The position numbers and the translations under genes are program-made. Shown one piece after another: positions 1 to 11,301 of a DNA stretch of 64,000 nt (position 1 is the stretch's first letter; every line of letters starts with the position of its first letter). The stretch is from contig OX638371.1 in the NCBI GenBank assembly GCA_951812925.1, forward strand, positions 85,197,697-85,261,696. Reading direction: 5' to 3'. This DNA comes from Calliopum simillimum (Eukaryota > Arthropoda > Insecta > Diptera > Lauxaniidae). The notes below the pieces were generated by a model, which was given only the letters and a program-made list of their open reading frames with translations, had not been told where the DNA came from and ran no database searches.

Positions 1-602
1 TCAATTTCAATTCGGTTAAACAAAAGTAAATTAATAAGAGAAAGGAAAATAGAAAAGTGAAATAAAAGATGTTGAATAAAAAATATTTAATTAAAAAAAA
101 AAAATAAAGCAAAAAAAAGTAAAAAAAAAATTCTCCCGGGCTGGGTTCGAACTCACGTTGTTCTTACTGCAGCCTTATAAAAAATCATTGTGATAGTGCT
201 TCTAAATTTCTATGGGGACAAGCACTTTTGAAGTGCTTGGATCAGAAGCGCTAGAAATTTTTCCTCTTGGGTTAATCTTGTTGGCGATTAGGGTTTGATA
301 TGTAAATAAATATTTCTATAAACATATCTCTGCAATTTTGTTTGTTCGCAGAAAATGTTGTAGATTTTGTCTAGATTATAACAATAAACTTTGCTTATTT
401 TATTTATTGAACTAAATATGTATTAATACTTATATGAAGAAAATTTGTTAAATTTTTTTTTTGTTTGGTTTTGACTAATTTAGCGACAAGTAATATACTA
501 AAAGAAACTGAAATTCGAGACAAAATACGAAAAAAAAAAGATAACACAAAGTAGGTTACTGGCGCCTGTTTTGGAAAAATGATCGTGTTGTTCGATTTTT
601 AT
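1..602. other. AT-rich flank with a tRNA-like B box
   Basis: No gene is visible. Read on the minus strand, the stretch near 120-160 contains GAGTTCGAACC, a match to the Pol III B box, followed by a run of T. This could be the tail of a tRNA-derived SINE. I see no matching A box, so this is only a hint. Confidence 0.2.
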
Positions 603-828
603 CTAAGGAAAATAATATACAAGCTGACTCACAGTTGGATGCAGAAATCGAATAGAAAAACATGAAAATTGTTCAAAAGGTAACCGCAAGCAGCACCGAC
701 CGTCCTTTAACTTCATTTCCAAGTTGAACTGCTGCTGCAAGCGCTGCACATGCGCAAACTTTGTAAAAAGGGAAAACGGCACAAGACAAACGACGGAGCA
801 TACTCTGCTTGTATTTGTCGTATAAATA

Positions 829-1716
829 TTGGGTGTACAACTTAAAAACCGGAATTTCACGGTGGATGTCCGTACTAACAAATATCGTGAAAGCTCGAAC
901 TTTATATATATGTAATTTTGAAGGTACATTTAACAGCTGTCAAAATCAGTCAACAAAACAATTTTATCTTGTGTGCATCATTACTATTTTTCACGATGAA
1001 TAACTTCGAAAATTGGAGAAAAAGACAGCATTTGCGGGAGGTTCTGTTGGGTCATTTTTTTGCAAAGAAAACTACTGCCAAAAGTCATTTTTGCATCGGA
1101 TAGTGACTGGGGATGAAAAATGGATCCATTACGACAACCCGAAACGCAACATTCATATATGAAGCCCGGACAACCAGGACCTTCCCAGCCAAAGGCAAAT
1201 ATCCATGGTGCCAAGGTAATGCTCTGTAATGCTCACAGGTGACCTCTATCGAACACAATTAATACGTTTGAAGCGTGCCATCATCGAAAAACGCCCGGAA
1301 AATGCGACCAGACACGAAGCAATAATTTTTCATCATGACAACGCTCGGCCACATATTGCTGCCCCAGTCAAAAATTACCTGGAAAGCAACGGAAAACAAC
1401 GGATGGGAAATTTTGCCTCACCCGCTTTATAGCCCAGACCTTGCACCATCAGACTACCATTTGTTCCGATCGATGCAGAATGCCCTATCAGGAATACGCT
1501 TCACTTAAGTTCAAGATATCGAAAATTGGATAGATTAATTTTTGGCCGCCAAGCCGGCGCAATTTTTTTGGGATGGAATTCATAAATTGCCTGAAAGATG
1601 GGGAAATGTTGTAGCTTCCAATGGACAATACTTTGAATAAAATATGTTGTAACATTTTTCCACAATAAAGCATCAAATTTCGCTAAAAAATTCCGGTTTT
1701 TAAGTTGTACACCCAA
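829..1716 (+). mobile_element. mariner element, internally deleted relic
   Basis: Inverted termini starting TTGGGTGTACAACTTAAAAA lie exactly between two TA dinucleotides (827-828 and 1717-1718), the Tc1/mariner target-site signature. Broken transposase pieces are readable on the plus strand: VTGDEKWIHYDNP (first catalytic Asp), HHDNARPH (second Asp), and a frame-shifted [11 protein letters not shown] region (third Asp of DD34D) followed by an in-frame stop before VQDIENW. The N-terminal DNA-binding half is almost entirely missing. At 888 bp it is shorter than the usual 1.3 kb of an intact mariner, so it is a dead deletion derivative. Confidence 0.85.
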
Positions 1717-2651
1717 TAATAAACTTTGACACTTTTTGTAAATATACAATTTTGTTGTTATAGTTATCGTAATTTTGTTGTTTGTTTACCTTTTTGTGTG
1801 TTGCTCCTGTTACAAGTATCGCTTTTTTGTTGCAAAGAAACGCAGTTTATCCGAGCAAATTCCTTGGAATGCCCTGCAGGCAATTGAAAAATACCACAAT
1901 TAATAACACTAGTTTACAGCCAAAATTCCCAGTGAATGCCATTATTCATTTTACTATATGTAAAATGGGCTGTTGATTCCGAAAATCGCATTTATTTTTT
2001 TTTTTTCTTTCGTGTCGTTTTCGAGATATCGGTCATTTTCGGTTTTTGGACCAAAAAAAAAGATAGTTCCATTTAAATACAAATATCTCAAGAACCAATG
2101 TTTGTGTTTAAGCATGTTGTATGTCATATTAAAGGTAATTAAATTACCTACAATTGACATTCACATCACTTTTTGGTTGGTTTTTAGTTTCGGAGAAATA
2201 CATTGATTTCTAAGAAAAACATTTTTTTTTCGAAAAAATTAAGAACCTATCAAAATCAACTTCAAATTTATATAAGAAAAAATATCTTTTTCATAATATT
2301 TTGTTTTTTTGTATCATAGACTATAAAAGAAAGAAAATAAGATACCACTTAAGAAAATCGATGGAAAAATGCAAAAGTTGTATACAATTCATTGATAAGT
2401 TACCAAAATGCGTTTTTCCCTATTTTTCCTTTTTTTACAATAAACTGTTCGACAATTTGAAACTTTTTGTAAAACACATGAGAAAATCCAAAAAATTCTT
2501 AAAGTAGACGTTAAAAAAAAATACCAGTATCTTGTCGTTTTTGTCCAGCACGTCAGATTTTTTTTAATCGATTTTTGAAGTTTTTCAATCCACTGTACAT
2601 GAAAAAAACGAAAATATCGCATTCTTGTGTTAAATCGATGTATCTATACTA

Positions 2652-3946
2652 CAGGGTGGCTGGTTCGAAGTGTTACCAATTCAAAAGACTATATTTTTAG
2701 TTTCCATGCACAAATTTTATTGATCAAACGCTATAATTGTTGGGAAATGTTCAAATTTTAAGAATCTACTTGAGATTTTTGATATGGCTACCTATGGCCT
2801 TAACTATGGCCCGTAGACGGTCGAAGAACGAGTCGCATGCTGCACGAATTTGATTTTGTGGAAGTTTGCGCCATTCTCGTTGAAGGGCCACTTTTAGCGC
2901 ATCAACGCTCTGGTATTTTTTAGTCAAGACCTTCCTGTCCAACATACCCCAGATTGATCAGGCGAATTTGAGAGCCTTTGTGGAGCAGAAATGAAGCTAG
3001 GAACGTTTTTTTTCTAACCATTCTTGATTCACACGAGCTTTGTGTGACGGTGCCGAGTCTTGTTGGAATGTCCATGGCTTGCGACCGAAATGTTTGCGTG
3101 CCCACGGTAGTAAAGCACCCTCCAACACTGATTCACGATACACCTGGGCGTTTACTTTGACGCCAGCGGCCAAAAAAACGAGTGGTGAGCGCCCATCAGC
3201 AGTCACTGCAGCCCAAACCATCACATGCGGTGGTGCCTGCGTCCTGGTGGCCAAACGAACATTCAAATTTTCGTAGGACCTCTCTGTCAAGTAAACCCGA
3301 TCATTTTGTTTGTTTATATATTGCTGGATACAGTAATTTTTCTCATCAGAGAAGACAATTTGTGACAGATTTCCGGCGGCGTGCAAGCGCAACAACTCCT
3401 TGGCTCTATCGAGCCTAACTTTTTTTTGAGCAGGAGTGAGATCATGCGCCTTTTGGAACTTGAGGGCCTTTAGTCCGATCTTGTTTGACAATATGTGTTG
3501 CATTCGTTCACGCGATATTTTCAGCTCGGCAGCCATTTGTCTGCTACTGCGTCTCGGATTTCGCTCAATTCTGGCCTTCACATTTCGAACCATTTCTGGT
3601 GATGTTGCAGTTATTTTCCGACCACCACCATGTCGTTTGGCAACGCTGCCGGTACCATTGTAACGTGCTATGGTCCGATACACAAACATTTTATTCACTT
3701 TTAAATGTTTCAGCTCACGAACAATTGCTGGTTGCGATTTTCCAGCCAAATAAAGAGCAATCACACTATTACGTTTGAGTTCCATTTCGAAAATTTTTTA
3801 TTTTCAATAAATTGACGCGCAAATGCTTTTGGTTACTTGTTGACAATAGAATGAACAAACATCATGCCAATTTTTAGACAGCTGTCATGTTCCATCTGTC
3901 AGATAAGTCTATCTTAAGTTGGTAACAGTTCGAATCAGCCACCCTG
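2652..3946 (-). mobile_element. ITmD37E-type Tc1/mariner transposon, nearly complete
   Basis: Termini CAGGGTGGCTGGTTCGAA and its imperfect inverse (TTCGAATCAGCCACCCTG) are flanked on both sides by TA. The element is 1295 bp, the usual size for the superfamily, and contains one minus-strand transposase frame. It has inserted into the loop of a foldback repeat. Confidence 0.9.
2766..3785 (-). pseudogene. ITmD37E-like transposase, damaged at the C-terminus
   Basis: The protein is a cut-and-paste transposase of the Tc1/mariner/IS630 superfamily. It starts MELKRNSVIALYLAGK at 3785 and stays open for 262 codons. N-terminal helix-turn-helix text (residues 1-60) and a basic GGGRKIT linker precede the catalytic domain. 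The first catalytic Asp is in IVFSDEKNY and the second in FQQDSAPSHK. After NQEWLEKK the frame is lost. The downstream text resumes in another frame (WGMLDRKVLTKKYQ...) and ends at a TAG at 2766-2768. The stretch that should hold the third acidic residue (the usual NSPDLNPLDY region) is shortened and scrambled, so the enzyme is predicted inactive. Assignment to the DD37E group rests on overall resemblance. Confidence 0.8.
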
Positions 3947-4314
3947 TATTTATATAAAATTGCTTATATGAAAACCCTATGTAACGATTTGGTGCAAAAT
4001 ATACCGAACCGATTTTAATAATTTTTTTTTTAAAAACGTTCTACGTATGGTAAGGAACAGGATTGTATACTTATTTTTTTGGTTTTTATAAGATAAACCC
4101 TTTTTTTTAAGTATGAAGTAGTTGAAAAAAAAAATTCAATGCTTGCATAAAAATGATCCTTTGCATTTCAGTCGCTATAGCTTGCTGCGCCATGAGTTAT
4201 GTGTTGTTGTTGTCTTTTCCGTCTCTTTCATTTTTTGTTTTTTTTTTCATTCTTGATGTTGTGTTGTTGATGAGAGCAAAAATGAGAGTGATTTCGTCAG
4301 TGATGCCAACTCAA

Positions 4315-5030
4315 TATTTTCAATATTTTTGGACTTTTAACGATGTTTTACATGTTTTCCAATATTTTTCAATTCTTTTTGACTTTTTTCGATATTTTGG
4401 ATGTTTTTCGAAACGCTTGGACTTTGACCGATTTTTTCGATACACATATTTCACTTTTTTTCGAAACTTTTGATTTTGTTCCGATATATTGGATGTTTTG
4501 TATATAAACTTTTACCGATTTCTTCAATGTGTTTCAATATTTTTCAAAACTTTTGGGTTTTTACCGATATATAGGATGTTTTTCGATTTATTTTTTGTAT
4601 TTTTACCGATATTTTGGATGTTTTTCGATAAACTTAGACTTTTGCCGATTTCGTCGATGTGTTTCAATATTTTTCAAAACTTTCGAACTTTTAACGATAT
4701 ATAGGATGTTTTCCGACATTCTTGGACTTTAACCGATATTTTGGATGTTTTTCTATAAACTTGGACTTTACCGATTTCATCGTTGTGTTTCAATATTTTC
4801 CGAAACTTTTGGACCCTTTTCGATATATTGAATATTTTTCGAGATATGTATGTATTTGGACTTTCACCGATTTCTTCAATGTTTTCCAATAATTTTGGGC
4901 TTTTACCGATTTGTAGGATGTTTTTCGACATTTTTCGACTTTTACCGATATTTTGTACGTTTTTCAAAAAATTTTTTTTTATTTCACTATTTTTCGAAAC
5001 TTTTGAATTTCTTTCGATATATCATATATA
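4315..5030. repeat. degenerate minisatellite of TTTTCGA/GGATG phrases
   Basis: Short phrases recur about every 20 bp: TTTTCGAAAC, TTTTGGACTTTTACCGAT, ATATTGGATG and CAATGTGTTTCAATA. They are arranged in larger repeated blocks of about 60-190 bp. Open frames across it in several phases (FYRYFGCFS-like text) come from the repeat and are not genes. Confidence 0.7.
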
Positions 5031-5031
5031 T

Positions 5032-5305
5032 TAGGCATGCGCTTATTTTACGATTTTCTGATTTTCGTTCATGCCGCCCCCTGAAATCCTTGTAATGGTC
5101 ATAAAAACAAATACTATGTAGTTTCACGGCGATCGGATAACGATAACCCGGCCCGCAAGAGAGGTCAAGTTGAGGTTTCAGGCAAAAAATAATGAAATTT
5201 TTTTTTAAACTTAATTAAATTAGTCAAAGCATAACTTTATCTTATAGCAAATTGAAATACCTTTCCAACAAGCTATAATTGTTTAAAATCGGGTAATAAA
5301 TACGA
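5032..5305 (+). repeat. dispersed repeat R1, copy 1
   Basis: A segment of about 275 bp starting TAGGCATGCGCTTATTTTAC and ending GGGTAATAAATACGA is nearly identical to a second copy at 23648-23926 in the same orientation. It contains GGCGATCGGATAACGATAAC and CCCGGCCCGC. No coding sequence is seen. Confidence 0.85.
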
Positions 5306-5325
5306 ATTCTATGAATTTTTCTTTT

Positions 5326-5397
5326 ATGGCATTAACAAAATTGCCGCAAAATACCATATGTAGTAGAATAGCATTTTGCGGCAATTTTGCTAATGTC
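5326..5397. repeat. short hairpin
   Basis: CATTAACAAAATTGCCGCAA is followed after about 20 bp by TTGCGGCAATTTTGCTAATG, giving a strong stem of about 24 bp. Confidence 0.7.
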
Positions 5398-5710
5398 CTC
5401 CGAAACTAACGAACCAGCCAAAAAGTAATGTGAAAATAATTTATAGGTAATTTAATTACCTTTAATATGACATATAGTACGTTTAAGCACAGACATTAAT
5501 TCTTGAGATATTTGTATTTAAAAAAAACTATCTTTTTTTTTTGGTCCAAAAACCGAAAATGACCGATATCTCAAAAACGACACGAAAGAAAAAAAAATAC
5601 GATTTTCGGAATCAGCAGTCCATTTTACATAAAAAATGAATAATGGCATTCAATGGGAAAAAAATTTTTAATCATTTGCAAACTAGTGTAATTAATTGTA
5701 AATGCATTTT

Positions 5711-6430
5711 TTTTTTTTTATATCAAAACAAAATTAACTTGGTTTGATTAAAAATTTTGCCTGGGAGTGGAAATAGGGGTAAGTATATTAGAACGAAATT
5801 TTGGGAAGAGAACAATTTTGCAATATTTACAATATTACCGGTGAGTATCCATTCTCTTTCCGGTCTACAAGGAATTTGATATCTAAATTTTGTATGGGAG
5901 TACCTATGGGAATACCTATTGGTATTTTGTATTCAGATTTGAAATAAATGTATATTTTGTATTTTTCACATCTCCGCTTATACGCAAAATGGGAATTTCA
6001 ATTGCAAATCAAAACATTTCTGCACAATGTTCACAAATTAATGCAACATGCATTCGATATCAACATGTTTGACTTTTACTTTAACAAACTGCAGACACCA
6101 CCACACTTGTAGGGAGCACTGTAATGTAACCAATCTACTTGATTTATCCAATAATCCTATTCACTTGATTGTAATGTAAACATTGAGTTTACGCAATTTC
6201 AAAAATAAAAAATCAATTATGTTCATATTCGGTTTACGATTAGCAGACATGTTGATGAAAATATGTTAAGTAAATGAAGAAATGCAGATACCATATTTTC
6301 ATTTTTCATTGATTGCAACAACCGAAAGTAATGTCGAAATCATGCGGAGTTGACGACAAATGAATAATTTTCTTTTTCTTTTTTCCCATTAAAATTTAAC
6401 TTAATTTTTTAAACATAATTGTACGAGTAT
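5711..6430. other. AT-rich non-coding stretch
   Basis: No gene or clear repeat boundary is seen. One 60-codon open frame at 5890-6072 lacks any recognisable protein text. Confidence 0.5.
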
Positions 6431-6587
6431 ATCGTCGCTCACTTGTACAACGGCCATAATTGACATTTTTTTTTAAACCCAAATTATTACATATTCTTGA
6501 AGACCAACCTCAAATACGCCATGTTATGCAATAAACTGGATTTAAGAAAAAAAGTCAATTAGGGCCTTTGTACAAGTGAGCGACGAT
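6431..6587. mobile_element. small MITE-like element
   Basis: The termini ATCGTCGCTCACTTGTACAA and TTGTACAAGTGAGCGACGAT are perfect inverses around 157 bp, next to TA-rich flanks. No coding capacity. Confidence 0.7.
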
Positions 6588-6712
6588 ATTGAGTACTTCT
6601 GTAGAAGAACAAATGTAATGTAATATTGTCGTATCGTAAGGCAGAACTATAGACAGTTTTCAGCAGTTCTGTGTTGAATGAATGTCAAGGCCCTTCTATA
6701 AATCTATATATG

Positions 6713-6905
6713 AGGTAATACGCAGGACAAGAATTTGTCACCCTTTTGTTACTATGTTAAAAATGGATTACGACTTTGAGTTATATACCATAAGAAAGGT
6801 ATTTGTGTGCAGATTTGCACAAAGCAAAAATTGTTTTAATGTGTTGCCTTTAAGCTAGATAAAATTGAAAAAAAAAAATGTTCAATATTAACAACAAAAT
6901 TCAAA
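6713..6905 (+). repeat. dispersed repeat R2, copy 1
   Basis: Contains GACAAGAATTTGTCACC, TTACTATGTTAAAAATG and CCATAAGAAAGGTATTTGTG, the same order of phrases as at 26775 and 39778. The copy is diverged and short. Confidence 0.6.
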
Positions 6906-7564
6906 TTTCAAAAATCAATACATTTTTTTTTATTAATTGACAATTATGCAGCAATGCTTCTTTAGTGCATTGAAAAAGTAATGCATTACGGCAAACTCTG
7001 ATTCGAACTACCCTTCCACTCAGGGAAAAATTTTATTTTCATAATTTTTTGCTTCAAACTGTTTTATTTAAAACAAATGGGTCCAGCCCTTCTGCGTATA
7101 GCAGTTTTAATTTGCATTTTTTTTTTTTTTTTTTTTTTTGAAGACTCAAAGCTGACAAAATGGCACTTAGTACCTTTGGTACTTCCACTCTTCAATTACC
7201 AATATAAATAAATTTAAGAAACAATTTCTTAAGGCTAAAACGCGCGCTTACACCTAATCGTTTTAACACGAAAAGTGAACATCAAACAAGAGGTTCACAC
7301 AGCACTTAACTTTCGTCGCAACGCTAAATATGGTCAGCAATTGCTGACATTTGCTGTGACATTTCACTAATTAGGCACAGACACACAACAAACTCTAAAG
7401 GCCAGTTAATCGACATCTACAGCTACAACATGGGTATACGAATACAACTTGTGCGTCAAAGTTCATTTGTAACTACAAGTGTTTAATAAAATAAAAATCT
7501 TTTATTCCTTTTCCGAAGCACAGTGAAGAATTATACCATATTTTCAGGCTAAATCGAAAAATCT

Positions 7565-7700
7565 GGGGCTGAATCGCCGCATCACTGAACGCACAATTCG
7601 TAACGTAAAATCATGCATTTAGTAATGCAAAACACATGTGAAACACATGACTTTACATCACGAGTTGTACGTTCACGGATATGTCGATTCGACCCCTGAA
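7565..7700. repeat. imperfect foldback, about 135 bp
   Basis: GGGGCTGAATCGCCGCATCA pairs imperfectly with TGTCGATTCGACCCC; the inner part pairs CAATTCGTAACGTAAA with TTTACATCACGAGTTG. Confidence 0.55.
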
Positions 7701-7965
7701 TTGATAAACAAAACAATTTCGTATGAGATCTCGAAAACTTTTTATGGTATGTTGGGTTCGCTTATGCCGAAAGTGCTAATACGCAATAACCCTGAATGAA
7801 GCACAATCGTTATGAAAATGTTTTAAAGTTGTGGAAGGACACTTTTTAAAAGTCCATTTTGATTTTAAAAACAATATTCCTTATCATGAATAAACATTCT
7901 TAGGCTGCATTTCAGTTTCCATTGCAGTCTGAGAATAAATTGTCGAGAATATTTATTCATAATAA

Positions 7966-8241
7966 GGGGCCGTTCACATTTTACGTAACGCTCCAGGGGG
8001 GAGGGGGAGTCTGACAATTTGTTACGAAGTGTTATATGGGGGGGAGGGGTCATCAACTACGTTAAGTAACGTCGATTTTATAATTTTATGCGACAAAAAA
8101 TTAAAATTCACATTACCAAAATTAAGACTTGTTACCTTACTAGGGAGAAGGGGGTTGTACGTTTTGTTACGTTGCGTTACGACCGGAGAGGGGGGGTTAA
8201 AATTGGTCAAAAATTGCGTTACGTAATATGTGAACGGCCCC
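7966..8241. mobile_element. MITE with TAA target duplication (Harbinger/Tourist-like)
   Basis: Inverted termini GGGGCCGTTCACAT and ATGTGAACGGCCCC lie between two TAA triplets (7963-7965, 8242-8244). A TWA target duplication and a G-rich terminus are typical of PIF/Harbinger-derived Tourist-like MITEs; the family call is inference. Inside, GTTACG-type words and runs of G recur on both arms. Confidence 0.7.
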
Positions 8242-8496
8242 TAAGGCACAATAATTCGTTAAATTTAAAAAATCCACCATCGTAAATTTTTGTTGACTGT
8301 ACTCATACTGTGAGTCATTAGTACACTACATTGTTCAGAGACGCAAAGGCTGGTAGTTTTTAAACGGTGAGGTAAAGGAGTTTTGAACTGTTTAACTTGC
8401 AAATGTTGGATATCTACCTTATTGAGGTTAAGTAAAATTGCTAGTTCATTTCAATCACTGGCTGAAGTTGCTATATCGACACCATTCTTGGATCAC

Positions 8497-8966
8497 CCTA
8501 ACGTTTTATAGAAATCATTTCTATAGCGAAGTTTTAGCTATTTGCTTTCAGATAGTGTATATGGTTTATAGGGTTTAAAAGAATTTCCCAAAGTTCTGGG
8601 CCTTTAAAGTTGATATTTAAATTTTTTTCCCCCCATTTTTTGACTTTGGCGGCCATTTTAGTATGAAAAAGGTCCTATTAACATACCCTTTTAAAATTTT
8701 TTTTAAAACCTTGTTAAATTTCCTTTAATCCGATGGTACATTTGTTATAACAAGGATTTCAAAAAATATTATAAAAGGATATGTTAATAGGACCTTTTTC
8801 ATACTAAAATGGCCGCCAAAGTCAAAAAATGGGGAAAAAATTAAAATATTAACTTTAAAGGCCCAGAACTTTGCGAAATCCTTTTAATCACTATAAACCA
8901 TATACACTATCTGAAAGCTCTTACAATTAGCTAAAACTTCGCCATAAAAATGTTTTCTCTTAAACG
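8497..8966. repeat. foldback element of about 470 bp
   Basis: Arms of about 220 bp share CGAAGTTTTAGCTA, CAGATAGTGTATATGGTTTA, AAAGTTCTGGGCC and ACTTTGGCGGCCATTTTAGT in inverted order. The spacer is about 80 bp. It abuts the next foldback directly. Confidence 0.8.
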
Positions 8967-9940
8967 TTATAGCCCAGGAAAATTAGACGAAAAAAAAAAC
9001 TGCTGTGCGAAATAAATCCAAGTGAATTTTTTTAACCGGAATTGTCTTTATTAAAGCATGATGAATAAAGAAAAAAAAGTCCATTGAAGTCCATTGTGCG
9101 CATGCAAAGTTATTCAGGCTCAAAGGTCGCTAAAATCAGTTTTTTGCAAATATCTCGCTAACGCAAACTTTTACAGAAAAATTTTTCTCCACAATTTTGT
9201 AACACTGGAAATTTGCTATTTAAAGATGTCAAAAATGTTTTCGTGTAGCTTATAACTTAGAAGATAACCCAATTTAAAAAGTTGTGCACAGTTTTTATAT
9301 GTAAATGCTACGCATAAGTTCATATTAAAATATCTTACTTTTAAAATTGCGAATACTCTTTAACGAGGAGTCGTACAAAAAAAAAAAAAAAATAAGAAAT
9401 CGTTCAATAGGTAATTGGATTCTGTATACACCGTATTAAATTTTTTTTTTGAGCGACTCATGGTACAAGAGATATTCTTCAAAAACCGTTATGGTTTCGA
9501 AAATACTGGTTTTTGAAGGATATCTCTGAAACGGTAAGTCATACGATAAAAAGCAATCACATCAATTTTGTAGAGAATCAAAAGATCTACAAAAAGTAAG
9601 CGATGTGTGTACACATAGAAGTAACCGTTAAGAAGATATTCCAAAAAAACCCTTAAAATGGCAAAAAAACCGGTTTTTATTGACTAACTTCTGAACGGTT
9701 ACTTCAATGTGTACACATATGGCTTATTTTTTGTAGATCTTGTGATTCTCTACAAAATTGATGCGGTTGCTTTCTATCGTATGACTTACCGTTTCAGAGA
9801 TATCCTTTAAAAACCAGTATTTTCGGTTTTTGAAGAATATCTTTTAGACCATGAGTGGCTTCAAGAAAAATTTAATACGGTGTATACAGAATCCAATTAT
9901 CTTTTGAACGGTTTCTTATTTTTTTTTTTTTTTTCCTAAA
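8967..9940. repeat. foldback family A, copy with a truncated right arm
   Basis: Starts TATAGCCCAGGAAAAT and follows the same phrase order as the complete palindrome at 45639-46998 (GGAATTGTCTTTATT, GGCTCAAAGGTCGCTAAAAT, AATATCTCGCTAA, GTGTACACATAGAAGTAACC). The inner hairpin, centred near 9665, is intact. The right arm stops in a T-run near 9940, before its distal 400 bp. Confidence 0.8.
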
Positions 9941-10035
9941 ACAAAACGTTTTTGTTTGTTTTGAATTATTCTCCATTACACAGCCTGCTCTCCTCCCCTT
10001 AAATAAGTAGTGAAACAATTTTTTTTTTTTTTCTT

Positions 10036-11217
10036 TTATTTTTTAATTACGTTTCCCGTTTTTAAGAAAAAATAATATTTTATTAAAATAAATATTTAGC
10101 ATGTACAGCAAATTTTCATACACAATTAAATTTTTAATTACATTTACGTTCATTTTGCATTTGTTTCATTTGTTCTATAACTTATTTTCAGTGAATGCTA
10201 ATTAGATAAGGATTAATTCACAAAAGAAAGTGATCTTTACAATCTTGTATTGATTTTCTTATTTTTGTATTTAGATATGCAACTATTTTGATGTTTCTTA
10301 GAAAAACTACTTTTGTTAATTAGCAGCATAAATGTATTTATGTAGTATGTGTATTCTTTATTTTTCTTTAAACTGTGTATTTTATTTGAATTTTTTTTTG
10401 TTTGTGTAAATCTCTAATAGGAATTAATTTTATTAAAAAATTGTCAATAGCCTCATTGCAATTGAACAATTCTTGCTCTATTGTATTTTTTATTTAATTT
10501 ATAAAATCTTAATTATAATGGTAAATTGTAAATTTGTTTAACTGTTAAAAAGCAAATACAAAAAAGATTTCCACAAATTTACGTTTATATTTAATTAGTG
10601 CTGCAAAAATTGTAAACAAATTTCGCTACATTTTATGTTCGTTACTGTTTATATAACAAAATTCTTTCAAAAATGTTTGTGTAAAAATGTAAATGTAATA
10701 AATTTTATTTTAAAGCTTTTTCTCACTAAACACACATACAAAGATTTAATTTAGTTTCTTACTTTTTTTGTTTCATAAATATTTATCGAAGATTTAACAA
10801 ATTTTTCTTTTTTAATGAAAATAAGTTAGCTCATTAGACTTATTTGCTTTAAAACAACAAAGAAAAAGAGCAAACAAGTTGAATTTATTTATTTTATTGT
10901 TGTTGTAATTTATTTAAAATGCCTTAAATATTAACAGTATTTTTAAAATTTTGATGTTTTACTTTATTTATGCAAGCGCAAATAGAGTTAAGACCGTTTA
11001 AAAGAAAATAAGAAAACTTAATTTAGCTAGAAAATTTTGTTTCATTTGTTGTAAATTAAATTAAAATAAGTTTATTGATATCTGTGAATTAAGCATTTTA
11101 GGCGCATGTAAGTTATGTACTTGTTGCTGTTATTGTTGTTATTTTTATGTCTTAAGCTCCTTCTAATGTGGATCAAACAATTGCACTGAAGGGCACTTTG
11201 GTGCTCTGTCTTATCAA
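10036..11217 (-). other. candidate alternative last exon and 3' UTR of lqf
   Basis: A very strong minus-strand acceptor (a long pyrimidine tract then TTTCAG, AG at 11218-11219) opens a repeat-free AT-rich stretch of about 1.2 kb. Possible AATAAA signals lie near 10036. It sits on the coding strand, downstream of the lqf stop. I infer an alternative 3' end; transcript data are needed. Confidence 0.4.
11173..11217 (-). CDS. candidate alternative C-terminal coding segment of lqf
   Basis: Read in phase 0 after the acceptor at 11218, the exon gives LIRQSTKVPFSAIV and then TGA. Phase 0 matches the ends of exon 7 and of the cassette exon, so direct splicing would replace the NPF-containing tail. 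Alternatively, if exon 9 uses a donor inside its final codons (TTTTTATC|GTAAAA), the junction gives TC+T TGA and restores the same NPFLS ending. Neither is proven. Confidence 0.35.
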   Translation of the reverse strand: MIRQSTKVPFSAIV

Positions 11218-11301
11218 CTGAAATTGAAAAAAAAGAAGAAATTAGTTAATGGTTAATCGTAATTAACTGGAATAAGATGCAGTAGACAAAAATAAAATAT
11301 A

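Larger units (their letters stand above)
1880..5710. repeat. long inverted repeat (foldback) with later insertions in its loop
   Basis: About 320 bp at 1885-2205 reappears inverted at 5395-5705, including the words GATTCCGAAAATCG, GAGATATCGGTCATTTTCGG and AGGTAATT(A/T)AATTACCT. The spacer now holds an ITmD37E transposon, a minisatellite and a dispersed repeat, so the original hairpin has been split by about 3.2 kb. No coding capacity is visible in the arms. Confidence 0.75.

Noticed and set aside
603..929. 108-codon minus-strand open frame
   Set aside because: It runs across a mariner terminus and AT-rich flank, with no protein-family resemblance.
4153..5095. Several Phe/Tyr/Asp-rich open frames on both strands
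   Set aside because: They are products of the TTTTCGATATTTTGGATG minisatellite, which is open in several phases.
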